47,716 nt of DNA from an uncultured bacterium (lineage in GTDB: Bacteria; UBP6; UBA1177), in NCBI GenBank assembly GCA_905235605.1, contig CAJOMF010000013.1:1-47716 (forward strand). Reading direction: 5' to 3'. Each line of letters starts with the position of its first letter. The stretch's first letter is position 1. The notes beneath the pieces are model-generated. The model had not been told where the DNA came from. It searched no databases and saw only the letters and a list, made by a program, of their open reading frames with translations. Below, piece by piece: positions 24,888 through 32,756 of this stretch. Position numbers and translations under genes: made by a program.

Positions 24888-26138
24888 ATGAAAAAATTTT
24901 TGTGGCTTTTGACACTTGCTCTGGTGCTTTTCTTCGCTGTTGCATGCGGAGATTCCAAAAAAGATGACAAAGAAAAAGAACCCGAAGAGATTTCGGACGG
25001 TGATGAGGTTTCCGATGAAGAACCTGCTGAAACCGACGGCGATGCAGAAGAACCGTCGTCTGACGATTCCGACAAGGAACCTGCTGAAGAACCTGAAGTC
25101 GATCCGCTTAAATGCGAGGATTTTGCTGAAGGTCTCAACGAGAATCTTATGGTAGGCGAAGGAAGCGGCGAACTTGCGCGTTCTTTCTACCTGAGACTTC
25201 CTGAAAATGTCGATTCACTGGAAAAAGTTCCCGTAATTTTCCTTTACCACGGCTACGGCGACACGGCGAAAAATTTTGACAACTTACTCTCAGGTTATGT
25301 CAACAACGAAACAATGCCCTTTATCCTTGTCACTCCTGAATCGAGAGGCGACATTTACGGATTCAACAACATCCCGCCGGCAGGTCTTGACTGGGATATG
25401 ATGAACCTCAATGACGGAAGCGCGGAAGCAGACATGTTTGACACTGTTATGTCATGCCTTGAAAAACGCTGGAAAATCGACGAAAAACACATCCACATTT
25501 CGGGATTCTCAGCGGGCGCGATCACGGCAAACAGCATGGGTGTCCAGAGACCAGAAAAAATCGCAAGCATCCTCTCCTATTCGGGTGCATACTTCTCAGA
25601 TGCAGCGAGCCGCGATGCTCTCGGCGATATCATGGGAATGAAAGTCGGCGACTTTTTCAGCTGGCCTGATTTTGCCGAAGAACACAACAAATATCCGCAG
25701 GTTTTTGTCTACGGCGATGAAGAGAACGATTCCTGGGGAATGGCCGGAATGTTCATGATATACTTCAATAAAATGGCGCGTTTCGGAGCTGCTTATCTCA
25801 CCGGAATGGGACACGATGCGATCCTCTGCAACCACGGCAAAGATCACACTATCGCAGGAATAATGGAAGAAGATCTGATCAAATTCTTCGCAGACCATCC
25901 TTTCGGAACAGTCGAATCGCCTTACAGAGATGCTCTGCCCGGAAACTTTGCCGAGATCTGCCACTTCTTCACCGAAGATGATATCATCAAAGAAGAACCA
26001 GAAAATCCGGACAACGAACCCGGAGAAAATGACGATGATCCGGCTGAAAACGATGACGACGAGCCAGAAGAAAACGACGATGATACTCCGGATGAAACTG
26101 AAGATATAGGTCCGTGCCTTCTGCGCAGCTGCGATTAA
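24888..26138 (+). CDS. Lipoprotein alpha/beta hydrolase (esterase, PHB-depolymerase/LpqC-like)
   Basis: 416 residues. Lipobox FFAVAC, then an Asp/Glu/Pro-rich linker to about 75. The hydrolase domain has VPVIFLYHGYGDTAKNF (oxyanion region), the nucleophile Ser208 in GFSAGA, and a likely catalytic His in GMGHD. The acidic tail (repeats of ENDDD) ends in IGPCLLRSCD. The fold resembles secreted polyhydroxybutyrate depolymerase and feruloyl-esterase-like enzymes, so an outer-surface esterase is likely; the substrate is unknown. AGGAG precedes the ATG. Single gene between tRNAs. Confidence 0.87.
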   Translation: MKKFLWLLTLALVLFFAVACGDSKKDDKEKEPEEISDGDEVSDEEPAETDGDAEEPSSDDSDKEPAEEPEVDPLKCEDFAEGLNENLMVGEGSGELARSFYLRLPENVDSLEKVPVIFLYHGYGDTAKNFDNLLSGYVNNETMPFILVTPESRGDIYGFNNIPPAGLDWDMMNLNDGSAEADMFDTVMSCLEKRWKIDEKHIHISGFSAGAITANSMGVQRPEKIASILSYSGAYFSDAASRDALGDIMGMKVGDFFSWPDFAEEHNKYPQVFVYGDEENDSWGMAGMFMIYFNKMARFGAAYLTGMGHDAILCNHGKDHTIAGIMEEDLIKFFADHPFGTVESPYRDALPGNFAEICHFFTEDDIIKEEPENPDNEPGENDDDPAENDDDEPEENDDDTPDETEDIGPCLLRSCD

Positions 26139-26210
26139 TCAAAATCTCAAATATATCCTAATTTTTCTTATTTAAGAATCTTTAAATTTGCGGGAAATTC
26201 TGAAAAGAAA

Positions 26211-26297
26211 TGGTGCCGGAGACCGGAATCGAACCGGTATGGGGTCGCCCCCGCTGGATTTTGAGTCCAGTGCGTCTACCTATTTCACCACTCCGGC
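26211..26297 (-). tRNA. tRNA-Leu (CAA)
   Basis: Minus strand. Acceptor GCCGGAG/CTCCGGC, anticodon loop CTCAAAA giving CAA, long variable arm, T-arm CCGGTTCGATTCCGG, encoded CCA. Confidence 0.96.
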
Positions 26298-26346
26298 AAA
26301 ATCGGGCGGTATATTACGGAAAAACGGCTGAAAGTCAAATTTAAAT

Positions 26347-26435
26347 CCGTCATTCTGAGCTTTAGCGAAGAATCTCAGAGATGTTCCGCATTGCTCAACA
26401 TGACAAGAGATCTTTCACATTCGTTCAAGATGACG
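26347..26435. repeat. Dispersed CATTCTGAGC-type repeat, copy 2
   Basis: Starts CCGTCATTCTGAGCTTTAGC, nearly identical to copy 1, with an inserted AACATGACAAGAGATCTTTC segment, and ends in AAGATGACG. It lies between tRNA-Leu and the end of adk. Confidence 0.88.
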
Positions 26436-26468
26436 ACAGATGTTTTGGCTGTGCATCGATGAGGCAAA

Positions 26469-27041
26469 TTAACGCAGTGTTTCGATGATCTCAACTATCT
26501 TTTTCTGGATGTCCTCGATCTTTCCGAAACCGTCTACGCTCTTGTAGAGACCGAGTTTTTTGTAGTGGTCTGCGATCGGAGCTGTTTTGCCGCGGTATTC
26601 CTCGAAACGTGCTTTGACGGTCTCGGGGTTGTCGTCGGATCTTCCTTCGATCTCTGCTCTTTTGAGGATCCTTTTCGTCGATTCCTCTTCCGAAAGAAGG
26701 ATCTCTACCATGCAGTCGAGCTTAAGACCGAGTTCTTTCAGCATATTGTCAAAAATTTCAGCCTGTTTCAGCGTTCTCGGATAACCGTCGAACAAAAATC
26801 CGTTGCCGCCGATATTTTTTTTGAGTTCGCTTTTGAACATGTCGGAAATTATCGCGTCGTCAAGAAGTTCTCCTCTGTCGATGATGGCTTTCGCCTTTTT
26901 GCCGAGCTCGGTGCCGCCGCGGATCTCCTGACGGATAAGCTCGCCTGTCGAAATGTGGCAAAGGTTGAAATGTTCTTTAAGCAGCTGTGCCTGCGTTCCT
27001 TTTCCTGCTCCTGGAACTCCGAAAAGAGCGATATTGATCAT
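26469..27041 (-). CDS. adk: Adenylate kinase, short form
   Basis: 190 residues. Interconverts ATP, ADP and AMP. P-loop GVPGAGKGT at 7-15, the AMP-binding segment STGELIRQEI, FLFDGYPRT with its catalytic Arg, and the Arg-rich region RAEIEGRSDDN. It lacks the 27-residue LID of long adenylate kinases and so belongs to the short type. ATG 27041 follows GGAGGGG; an upstream in-frame start has no ribosome site. Divergent from the glycosylase gene 122 bases away. Confidence 0.95.
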   Translation of the reverse strand: MINIALFGVPGAGKGTQAQLLKEHFNLCHISTGELIRQEIRGGTELGKKAKAIIDRGELLDDAIISDMFKSELKKNIGGNGFLFDGYPRTLKQAEIFDNMLKELGLKLDCMVEILLSEEESTKRILKRAEIEGRSDDNPETVKARFEEYRGKTAPIADHYKKLGLYKSVDGFGKIEDIQKKIVEIIETLR

Positions 27042-27163
27042 TTTCCCCTCCATAAAAAAATAAAAAACAAAAACGGGCAACTATACAACATAGAAAAAAT
27101 TAGGAAATTTTTTTGTTTCGCCGTAAATTCCGGCGGTTTGAACTGCTGTTTGACGGAGTTTTC

Positions 27164-27757
27164 ATGCGTTTTCCGGCATCTTTTTTCATGCGTGGCGCAC
27201 TGGTTGTCGCCGAAGACCTTCTCGGTCACTATCTTGTGCGGGAAACTGAACGCGGCAGGATCGTCACAAAAATAGTTGAGACCGAAGCCTACTGCGGAGT
27301 TACCGACAAAGGCTGCCACACCTTCGGCGGCAGACGAACCGAAAGGACCGAAGCGATGTTCCTTCCCGGCGGACACGCCTACGTCTACATGATCTACGGG
27401 ATGAATTTCTGTCTGAATGTCGTCACGGCTCCGAAAGACGATCCGCAGGCTGTGCTTATCCGCGCGGTCGAACCCGTTAAAGGACTCCAACTCATTCGAG
27501 AAAACCGCAAAGGAATCGTCAAAGAGACCGATCTCACGAACGGTCCGGGCAAACTCGCAAAAGCACTTCTTATCGACAAGTGTCTCAACGGATGCGACCT
27601 TGTCAAAGGAAAAGAACTTTTTCTCGAAAAGAATCCGAACTTAGGTGATTTTTCCATCGTTTCGACTGCCCGCGTAAACATTGACTACGCCGGCGAATTT
27701 AAGGACAAACCATGGCGCAAATACATCGAAGGAAACAGATTCGTCTCCAAAGGCTAG
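27164..27757 (+). CDS. mpg: DNA-3-methyladenine glycosylase, AAG/MPG family
   Basis: 197 residues. Base-excision repair enzyme that removes alkylated purines. The AAG signature is clear: VETEAYCGVTDKGCHTFGG with the catalytic Glu, then MFLPGGHAYVYMIYGMNFCLNVVT and LTNGPGKLAKAL. The ATG at 27164 has GGAG 6 bases upstream; the longer open frame from 27113 has none. The 3' end meets the convergent outer-membrane gene cluster with 2 bases between the stops. Confidence 0.93.
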   Translation: MRFPASFFMRGALVVAEDLLGHYLVRETERGRIVTKIVETEAYCGVTDKGCHTFGGRRTERTEAMFLPGGHAYVYMIYGMNFCLNVVTAPKDDPQAVLIRAVEPVKGLQLIRENRKGIVKETDLTNGPGKLAKALLIDKCLNGCDLVKGKELFLEKNPNLGDFSIVSTARVNIDYAGEFKDKPWRKYIEGNRFVSKG

Positions 27758-27759
27758 GT

Positions 27760-28356
27760 TTAGAAGCGGTAACCGACGGCAAAAGTCAAATCAGGATAGT
27801 AACCTAAAAAATTGTCTATTCCGAGTTTCAGAACAACAGAGGGTTTAAACACCAAATCGACACCTGTTGCCCAACCGACCATATAAAACAAAGTCGCTTC
27901 TCTTTTTTCGCCGTCGTTTATTTCTCTGCCGTAAAACATTTCAAGTCCCAACGATATCCATAGACTTACAGATCTGATATGAGGGTTTGTTCCAGTCTTT
28001 ACATCAAAGACTCCGTTCACCAGAAAAGCCGAATCTACTATCGGATCCAAAAGTTCATAATCTATCATCGGCCATCTAAGATCAAGATCCAAGCCGATAT
28101 AATAGTTGACTATCGCAGTGTGTGCCAAGAGAAAATCGATATCCAAAGCCAGAGTCGGTCTGAATGCAGACATTCCCGTGCCAAACCCGACAGCAGGCTG
28201 GATGTAAAAAATTTTCGGTTTTTCACTATTTTCCTGCTGTGTTTCGGATTCGGTTTTGATTTCAGTTTCTGCCGGCGCAGATTCTTTATGCACTTCTTCC
28301 GCACTCACAAAACCGAAAAAGAGAAAAACTGTGAGGAAAAGAATCGTTTTTTTCAT
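27760..28356 (-). CDS. Small outer-membrane beta-barrel protein, paralogue 3
   Basis: 198 residues. Signal peptide MKKTILFLTVFLFFGFVSA, a Glu-rich segment of about 30 residues, then a barrel-like domain beginning FYIQPAVGFG and ending PDLTFAVGYRF. The final Phe with alternating hydrophobics is the usual recognition signal for outer-membrane insertion. Third in a tandem of paralogues. Its ribosome site AGGTGAT overlaps the preceding stop codon (TAG). ATG 28356 is preferred over a TTG one codon earlier. Function unknown. Confidence 0.78.
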   Translation of the reverse strand: MKKTILFLTVFLFFGFVSAEEVHKESAPAETEIKTESETQQENSEKPKIFYIQPAVGFGTGMSAFRPTLALDIDFLLAHTAIVNYYIGLDLDLRWPMIDYELLDPIVDSAFLVNGVFDVKTGTNPHIRSVSLWISLGLEMFYGREINDGEKREATLFYMVGWATGVDLVFKPSVVLKLGIDNFLGYYPDLTFAVGYRF

Positions 28357-28363
28357 CAATCAC

Positions 28364-28975
28364 CTAAAAGCGGTAACCGAGAGCCATTGAGAAAGTCGGA
28401 AGAATCAATTCGCCGTTTTCTAATGTAATTCTGAGAACGACGTTATGTTTGAAAAGAAGATCCGTACTTATGCCGAATATAAACCAGTAAAACTGAGTAT
28501 CTTTCACTTCAAATCCCAGAATACTTTTGTGAGCCTGCCAGTAAAGCATAAGACAACCGGCTTCTATTCTGAGACCGACCGATTTAAGAACTTTGCTGCG
28601 TCTCGTTGCAAAATCGACAACAAAGTTTCCGTAAACCGGATATTCGAAAAAATTTTCCCAAAGAGGGGCGAAATACAATCCGGCACCGAACCCGAGATAG
28701 ATATTATAGTCGCGAGGCGTATTCTTGAGATTAAAATAAAAATCCAGATTCGTGTTTACCCTGAGCATGCTCAAAATACCGAAACCGATCCCGGCCGTGG
28801 GCTGAAAATAAAAAATATCCTTATCTTTTTTCTTCTGCTTCAGTTTGGTATCAGCGGCTGTTTCCTGCACATTTTCAGGCCGCAGCCGCGGCTCGGAAGA
28901 GTCATTTTTTACTTCTTCCGCACTCAAAAAAATAGAAAAGAGAAAAACTGTGAGAAAAAAAGCTGTTTTTTTCAT
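28364..28975 (-). CDS. Small outer-membrane beta-barrel protein, paralogue 2
   Basis: 203 residues. Signal peptide MKKTAFFLTVFLFSIFLSA, an acidic/Lys stretch, then FYFQPTAGIGFG, matching the barrel start of its neighbours, and the ending PTFSMALGYRF. The central part is more divergent (NTPRDYNIYLGFGAGLYF). Its ribosome site AGGTGAT again overlaps the upstream gene's TAG, a junction duplicated with the gene. Confidence 0.78.
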   Translation of the reverse strand: MKKTAFFLTVFLFSIFLSAEEVKNDSSEPRLRPENVQETAADTKLKQKKKDKDIFYFQPTAGIGFGILSMLRVNTNLDFYFNLKNTPRDYNIYLGFGAGLYFAPLWENFFEYPVYGNFVVDFATRRSKVLKSVGLRIEAGCLMLYWQAHKSILGFEVKDTQFYWFIFGISTDLLFKHNVVLRITLENGELILPTFSMALGYRF

Positions 28976-28983
28976 AAAATCAC

Positions 28984-29793
28984 CTAAAAGCGATAGCCTG
29001 CAGCACAGATCAGGTCAGGATATTTGCCGTAAAAACTGTCGAAACCGAGTTTCAGAGTTACATCGTTGTGAAAAAGCAGATTCACGCCGAATCCCCATGC
29101 CGCCATGAGTTTGAACATTGAGTCGCGGCTTTTACCGTCATCCCAGTTGTCATCGTGATAGTCGTAGTAGTAAAGGTAGCCGAAAGCAAGATCGATCCCG
29201 GCTGAAAACCACAAAGAGAGACGCTTGACATTGTGGTGTCTCACCGGAAAATCAAACATCATATTAAGCTGTATCGGGATTTCGTAAACGGAATGATCGT
29301 TGAGATAAGGGCTGTATCTGAAATCGACCTCAAGCCCCATGTAAACATTGGTGCCGCCGGGCGTATGCTTCAACAGAAAATCAAAATCGTTGTTGACTCT
29401 GAGGCTGAAAAGCGAAGCGCCTATTCCTAAACCGGCTGAAGGCTGATAGAACATTTTTGAAGGTTTCTCTTCTTCCTGAACGGTTTTCGTCTCAGGACAC
29501 GTTGGGCAGTCACAGACGCACTTTTCAGGTTCCGGCTCCTCAGTTTTTTCTTCCTGAGCAACTGCCTCCTGCTTTTCCGGTTCTGCCGCGACCGTTTCAG
29601 GCCGGGACTGAGCCTCACTTTCCTTATTTTCCTCAGCGGGAACTTCCGCCGGAACAGCTTCCTCACTCTGCACAGCCTCTCCGGCAGCCGCTGCAGACCT
29701 GTTCTCTTCTGCAGTCTGTTCACCAGCTTCTTCCTGCGCCGTCAAAACGCCGAAAAACATAAAAATCACAAAAAACAAAAAGAATTTTTTCAT
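28984..29793 (-). CDS. Outer-membrane beta-barrel protein, paralogue 1, with long acidic linker
   Basis: 269 residues. Signal peptide ending in GVLTA, followed by an Ala/Glu-rich linker of about 90 residues and a short Cys motif (CVCDCPTCPE). The barrel-like part starts FYQPSAGLGIG and ends YPDLICAAGYRF, like the two downstream paralogues. It heads the three-gene minus-strand operon, with GGAGG before the ATG. The linker may cross the periplasm or bind peptidoglycan or cations; no known domain is recognised. Confidence 0.8.
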   Translation of the reverse strand: MKKFFLFFVIFMFFGVLTAQEEAGEQTAEENRSAAAAGEAVQSEEAVPAEVPAEENKESEAQSRPETVAAEPEKQEAVAQEEKTEEPEPEKCVCDCPTCPETKTVQEEEKPSKMFYQPSAGLGIGASLFSLRVNNDFDFLLKHTPGGTNVYMGLEVDFRYSPYLNDHSVYEIPIQLNMMFDFPVRHHNVKRLSLWFSAGIDLAFGYLYYYDYHDDNWDDGKSRDSMFKLMAAWGFGVNLLFHNDVTLKLGFDSFYGKYPDLICAAGYRF

Positions 29794-29877
29794 GACAACC
29801 TCCGGATTTCTCTTTATCCAACAATCTCAACGGCACAGTTTTTATACACGAACCGCATGAAAATTCAAGTCGGTTAT

Positions 29878-29905
29878 TTTACATATTCCGGATTTCGGGT
29901 ATCAT
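29878..29905 (+). promoter_or_regulatory. Promoter of the 5'-nucleotidase lipoprotein gene
   Basis: TTTACA (29878-29883), a 16-base spacer and TATCAT (29900-29905), 32 bases before the ATG. Confidence 0.5.
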
Positions 29906-29937
29906 CTCCTGCTTTGAGTTTTTATAAGGAGTTTCAG

Positions 29938-31356
29938 ATGGTTAAAAAATACTGGTTTTTATTTCTTGTTCTCGTTTTTGCCGGCTGCGCACAGATCGAA
30001 GGATTCTTTCAGGAAGAGGAAACTTCGAAGATCCTTCTTCTCTACACCAACGACGAACACGGTCACATCTACGAAAACGACGGCTGGTACAAAGGTGTCG
30101 CGCTTTACGAAATGTGGGAGGAAGAGGAAAAAAACTGCACAAACTGCACGGTCGTCAAACTTTCGGGCGGTGACAACTACACGGGAACCGCCGTTTCGAC
30201 CTTTTTCAAAGGGGCTTCGATGGCTGAAGTCATGGGACTTTTAGGCTACAGAGTCTCGGCACTCGGAAACCACGAATTCGATTTCGGAGAGCGCGAACTC
30301 AAAAACAACGCCAAAACGGCAAACATTCAGTACATCAGCTCCAATCTGGTTTCAAAGGATATGAAAAATCTCTTTGAGCCTGCTACAGTTATCTACGCCG
30401 GAAACGAGAAAATCCTTTTTGCTTCGGCAATAACAGAAGATGTAAAACGGATAAGCATGTCAAAACCTTTCGTCGAATCGATGATCGCAAAACCGGGGAA
30501 CACCGTTCTTCGCGCTATTTTAAAAGAAAACACCGATCTCAACATCATTGTCGTTCACGAATCGCACAACGAAGCGAGAAAATGGGTTCCGGCGCTTGCG
30601 AAAAAACCTTTAGTAGTCTTCACGGCTCACGACCATAAAGAGGCGCTCGTTGAAGAAAACGGCGTACTTTTCATCCAGAATGCAGGTTATCTTCCGAGTT
30701 ATGCGAAAGTTATAATCGAAAAAAAAGGGAAAAATTCAAAAGTTGTTGATGCCGAAATCGTTCCTTTGAAAAAAGAAATCTCGCTTGCGTCAACAGGAGC
30801 CCAGGAAGTTAAGAAAACTATCGACAAATATCTGACGCAGCTTGAGAAAAAGGCCGGTAAAAAGATCATCTCTGCCGGAAAACCGCTTGAGACAGAGGCT
30901 TTGCAGAAACTTTTCACCTGCTCTATGCTCAGAGCTTTCCCGGGATACGATGCCGCATTCAGCAATCCGGGCGGATTCAGGGATTCGATAAAAGCGGGAG
31001 ACATCAAAAAAAGCGATATTCTTTCGGTCTTTCCTTTCGATAACTTCATAGTCAAGGCTGCAGTTCAGGGAGAAGATCTGATCTACGATATCGAAAAATC
31101 GGGAAACGCATACTGCGGCGCAACAAAAAAAGATGAAAAATGGTTTATCGGGAACAAAGAAATCGACAAGTCGAAAACCTACAAAATCATTACGACCGAT
31201 TTCGTCTATCAGGGCGGCGACGGCTACAGATTCACAAATTCGCAGGGCGTAACAACAAACGTAAGCTGGAGAACTCCGCTTGAAAACTATCTCATCGAAT
31301 CATCCAAAAAAGGGCTGAATCTGGAAAAAGCCTGCGAAAACCTTCTTAAAGATTGA
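29938..31356 (+). CDS. 5'-nucleotidase-family lipoprotein
   Basis: 472 residues from ATG 29938 (AAGGAG upstream); a longer frame from 29857 lacks a ribosome site and would hide the signal peptide. Lipobox VFAGC. The metallophosphoesterase domain has TNDEHGHI, SGGDNYTG, ALGNHEFDFG, VVHESHNEA and TAHDHKEA for the dinuclear metal centre. The C-terminal 5'-nucleotidase substrate domain shows NPGGFRDSIKAGDI and VFPFDNFIVKA. The enzyme should dephosphorylate extracellular or periplasmic nucleotides. It is a compact relative of the enlarged enzyme at 34332. Confidence 0.92.
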   Translation: MVKKYWFLFLVLVFAGCAQIEGFFQEEETSKILLLYTNDEHGHIYENDGWYKGVALYEMWEEEEKNCTNCTVVKLSGGDNYTGTAVSTFFKGASMAEVMGLLGYRVSALGNHEFDFGERELKNNAKTANIQYISSNLVSKDMKNLFEPATVIYAGNEKILFASAITEDVKRISMSKPFVESMIAKPGNTVLRAILKENTDLNIIVVHESHNEARKWVPALAKKPLVVFTAHDHKEALVEENGVLFIQNAGYLPSYAKVIIEKKGKNSKVVDAEIVPLKKEISLASTGAQEVKKTIDKYLTQLEKKAGKKIISAGKPLETEALQKLFTCSMLRAFPGYDAAFSNPGGFRDSIKAGDIKKSDILSVFPFDNFIVKAAVQGEDLIYDIEKSGNAYCGATKKDEKWFIGNKEIDKSKTYKIITTDFVYQGGDGYRFTNSQGVTTNVSWRTPLENYLIESSKKGLNLEKACENLLKD

Positions 31357-31413
31357 AAAATCCGGTTTTTGTGCTAGCATCGCCCGTTTTTGTTGTTTAA
31401 TTGGAGAAACACA

Positions 31414-32664
31414 ATGATTTCGGCAATCAAAGGAATGAACGACCTCTTCGGAGAAAAGGCTTTCCGCTGGGGAAAAATGGAAGAGGATATAAAAAAGATG
31501 ATGGCTGCGGCTGATTTCGGCGAATTCAGAACGCCGATCCTTGAAGAGATCGCCCTTTTCAAGCGCGGTGTCGGTGAGACCACAGACGTCGTCAAAAAGG
31601 AGATGTACGACTTTCTCGACAAGAAGGGAAGACACGTCGCGATGAGGCCTGAAGGGACTGCAAGCGTCGTCAGAGCTTTCGTCGAACACGGGATCGGGAT
31701 CAACTATCCAACGCCTTTCAAAGCGTTCTACATTGCGCCGTTTTTCAGATACGAGCGTCCGCAGAAAGGGCGTTTCCGCCAGTTCCACCAGTTCGGAGTA
31801 GAAATTTTCGGCGATGAAACTCCGCAGATGGATGCCGAAATGATCTTCACCGCGTCCAGAGTGCTCGAACACTTCGGGATCGACTATGAGATCCACCTCA
31901 ATTCGATCGGCTGCAAAAAGTGCCGCGCCGCTTACCGCGAAAAACTGATCGAATACTTCTCGGCGCGCAAAGATGAGCTCTGCGAAGACTGCCGGACGAG
32001 GCTCGAACTCAACCCGCTGCGACTGCTTGACTGCAAGGCGTGCGACCCCAAGGCGAGATATGCCGATGTTCCGAAGATGACAGACTATCTCTGCGACGAC
32101 TGCAGAAACCACTTTGAAGAACTGCAGAAGGCGCTTCATGCTTTCGGAGTTCCTTTTGTTCTCGATCCATTCATCGTCCGCGGGCTTGACTATTACACCA
32201 AAACCGCGTTCGAGATCGTCGCAAAAACGGGCGGCTCGCAGAATGCTGTGGCAGGCGGCGGAAGATACGACAATTTAGTCAGTGATATCGGCGGAAGCGA
32301 CACACCGGCAACAGGTTTTGCAATGGGTCTGGAAAGACTTTTCGACCTCATCCCCGAAGATTTCTACAAAGAAGCACCACTTTCTGCAGGGTATGCGCTC
32401 TGCGATGAGGCCGTTCTGCAGCTTGTTGAATTTACTAAAAAAATGTCGAAGGAAAATGTCCGTTTCCTTGCTGACTACAAACCTAAAAAACTGAAAAAAG
32501 CGTTGCAGAAAGCGGAAAAGACCAACGCTTCATTCGTTTTCGTGATCGGTGAAGACGAAGCGGCGAACGGAAAAATCCTCATGAAAAACATGGCTACCCG
32601 CGAGCAGACTCTTTTTGACAAAAACGACATTTCTGGAATAATTTCAGCCATCAGCGAAAAGTAA
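31414..32664 (+). CDS. hisS: Histidyl-tRNA synthetase
   Basis: 416 residues. Class II synthetase that charges tRNA-His. Motif 1 region PILEEIALFKRGVGETTD, motif 2 FYIAPFFRYERPQKGRFRQF, the histidine-specific LDPFIVRGLDYYTKTAFEI, motif 3 GFAMGLERL and a C-terminal anticodon-binding domain. A four-Cys stretch (CKKCRAAYREKL...CEDCRTRLELNPLRLLDCKAC) in the insertion region is seen in many bacterial HisRS. GGAG precedes ATG 31414. A weak TTGAAA/TAGCAT promoter lies at 31354-31380. Confidence 0.97.
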   Translation: MISAIKGMNDLFGEKAFRWGKMEEDIKKMMAAADFGEFRTPILEEIALFKRGVGETTDVVKKEMYDFLDKKGRHVAMRPEGTASVVRAFVEHGIGINYPTPFKAFYIAPFFRYERPQKGRFRQFHQFGVEIFGDETPQMDAEMIFTASRVLEHFGIDYEIHLNSIGCKKCRAAYREKLIEYFSARKDELCEDCRTRLELNPLRLLDCKACDPKARYADVPKMTDYLCDDCRNHFEELQKALHAFGVPFVLDPFIVRGLDYYTKTAFEIVAKTGGSQNAVAGGGRYDNLVSDIGGSDTPATGFAMGLERLFDLIPEDFYKEAPLSAGYALCDEAVLQLVEFTKKMSKENVRFLADYKPKKLKKALQKAEKTNASFVFVIGEDEAANGKILMKNMATREQTLFDKNDISGIISAISEK

Positions 32665-32693
32665 ATTTTCCTTTTAAAAATTCTGATTTTGTG

Positions 32694-32699
32694 TATAAT
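32694..32699 (+). promoter_or_regulatory. -10 box of the OB-lipoprotein/nucleotidase operon
   Basis: A perfect TATAAT 58 bases before the ATG at 32757, just after hisS. The -35 position is only TTTTAA-like, so activation by another factor is possible. Confidence 0.4.
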
Positions 32700-32756
32700 C
32701 GTCCGTTTGCTGTTTTGAGGTTTTAAACTTCTTAATAATTTTTTATGGAGAGAAAA

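Noticed and set aside
31357-31413. T-box or other riboswitch before hisS
   Set aside because: The leader is only about 30 bases, too short for a T-box. The argS and other leaders are also too short and show no recognisable aptamer.
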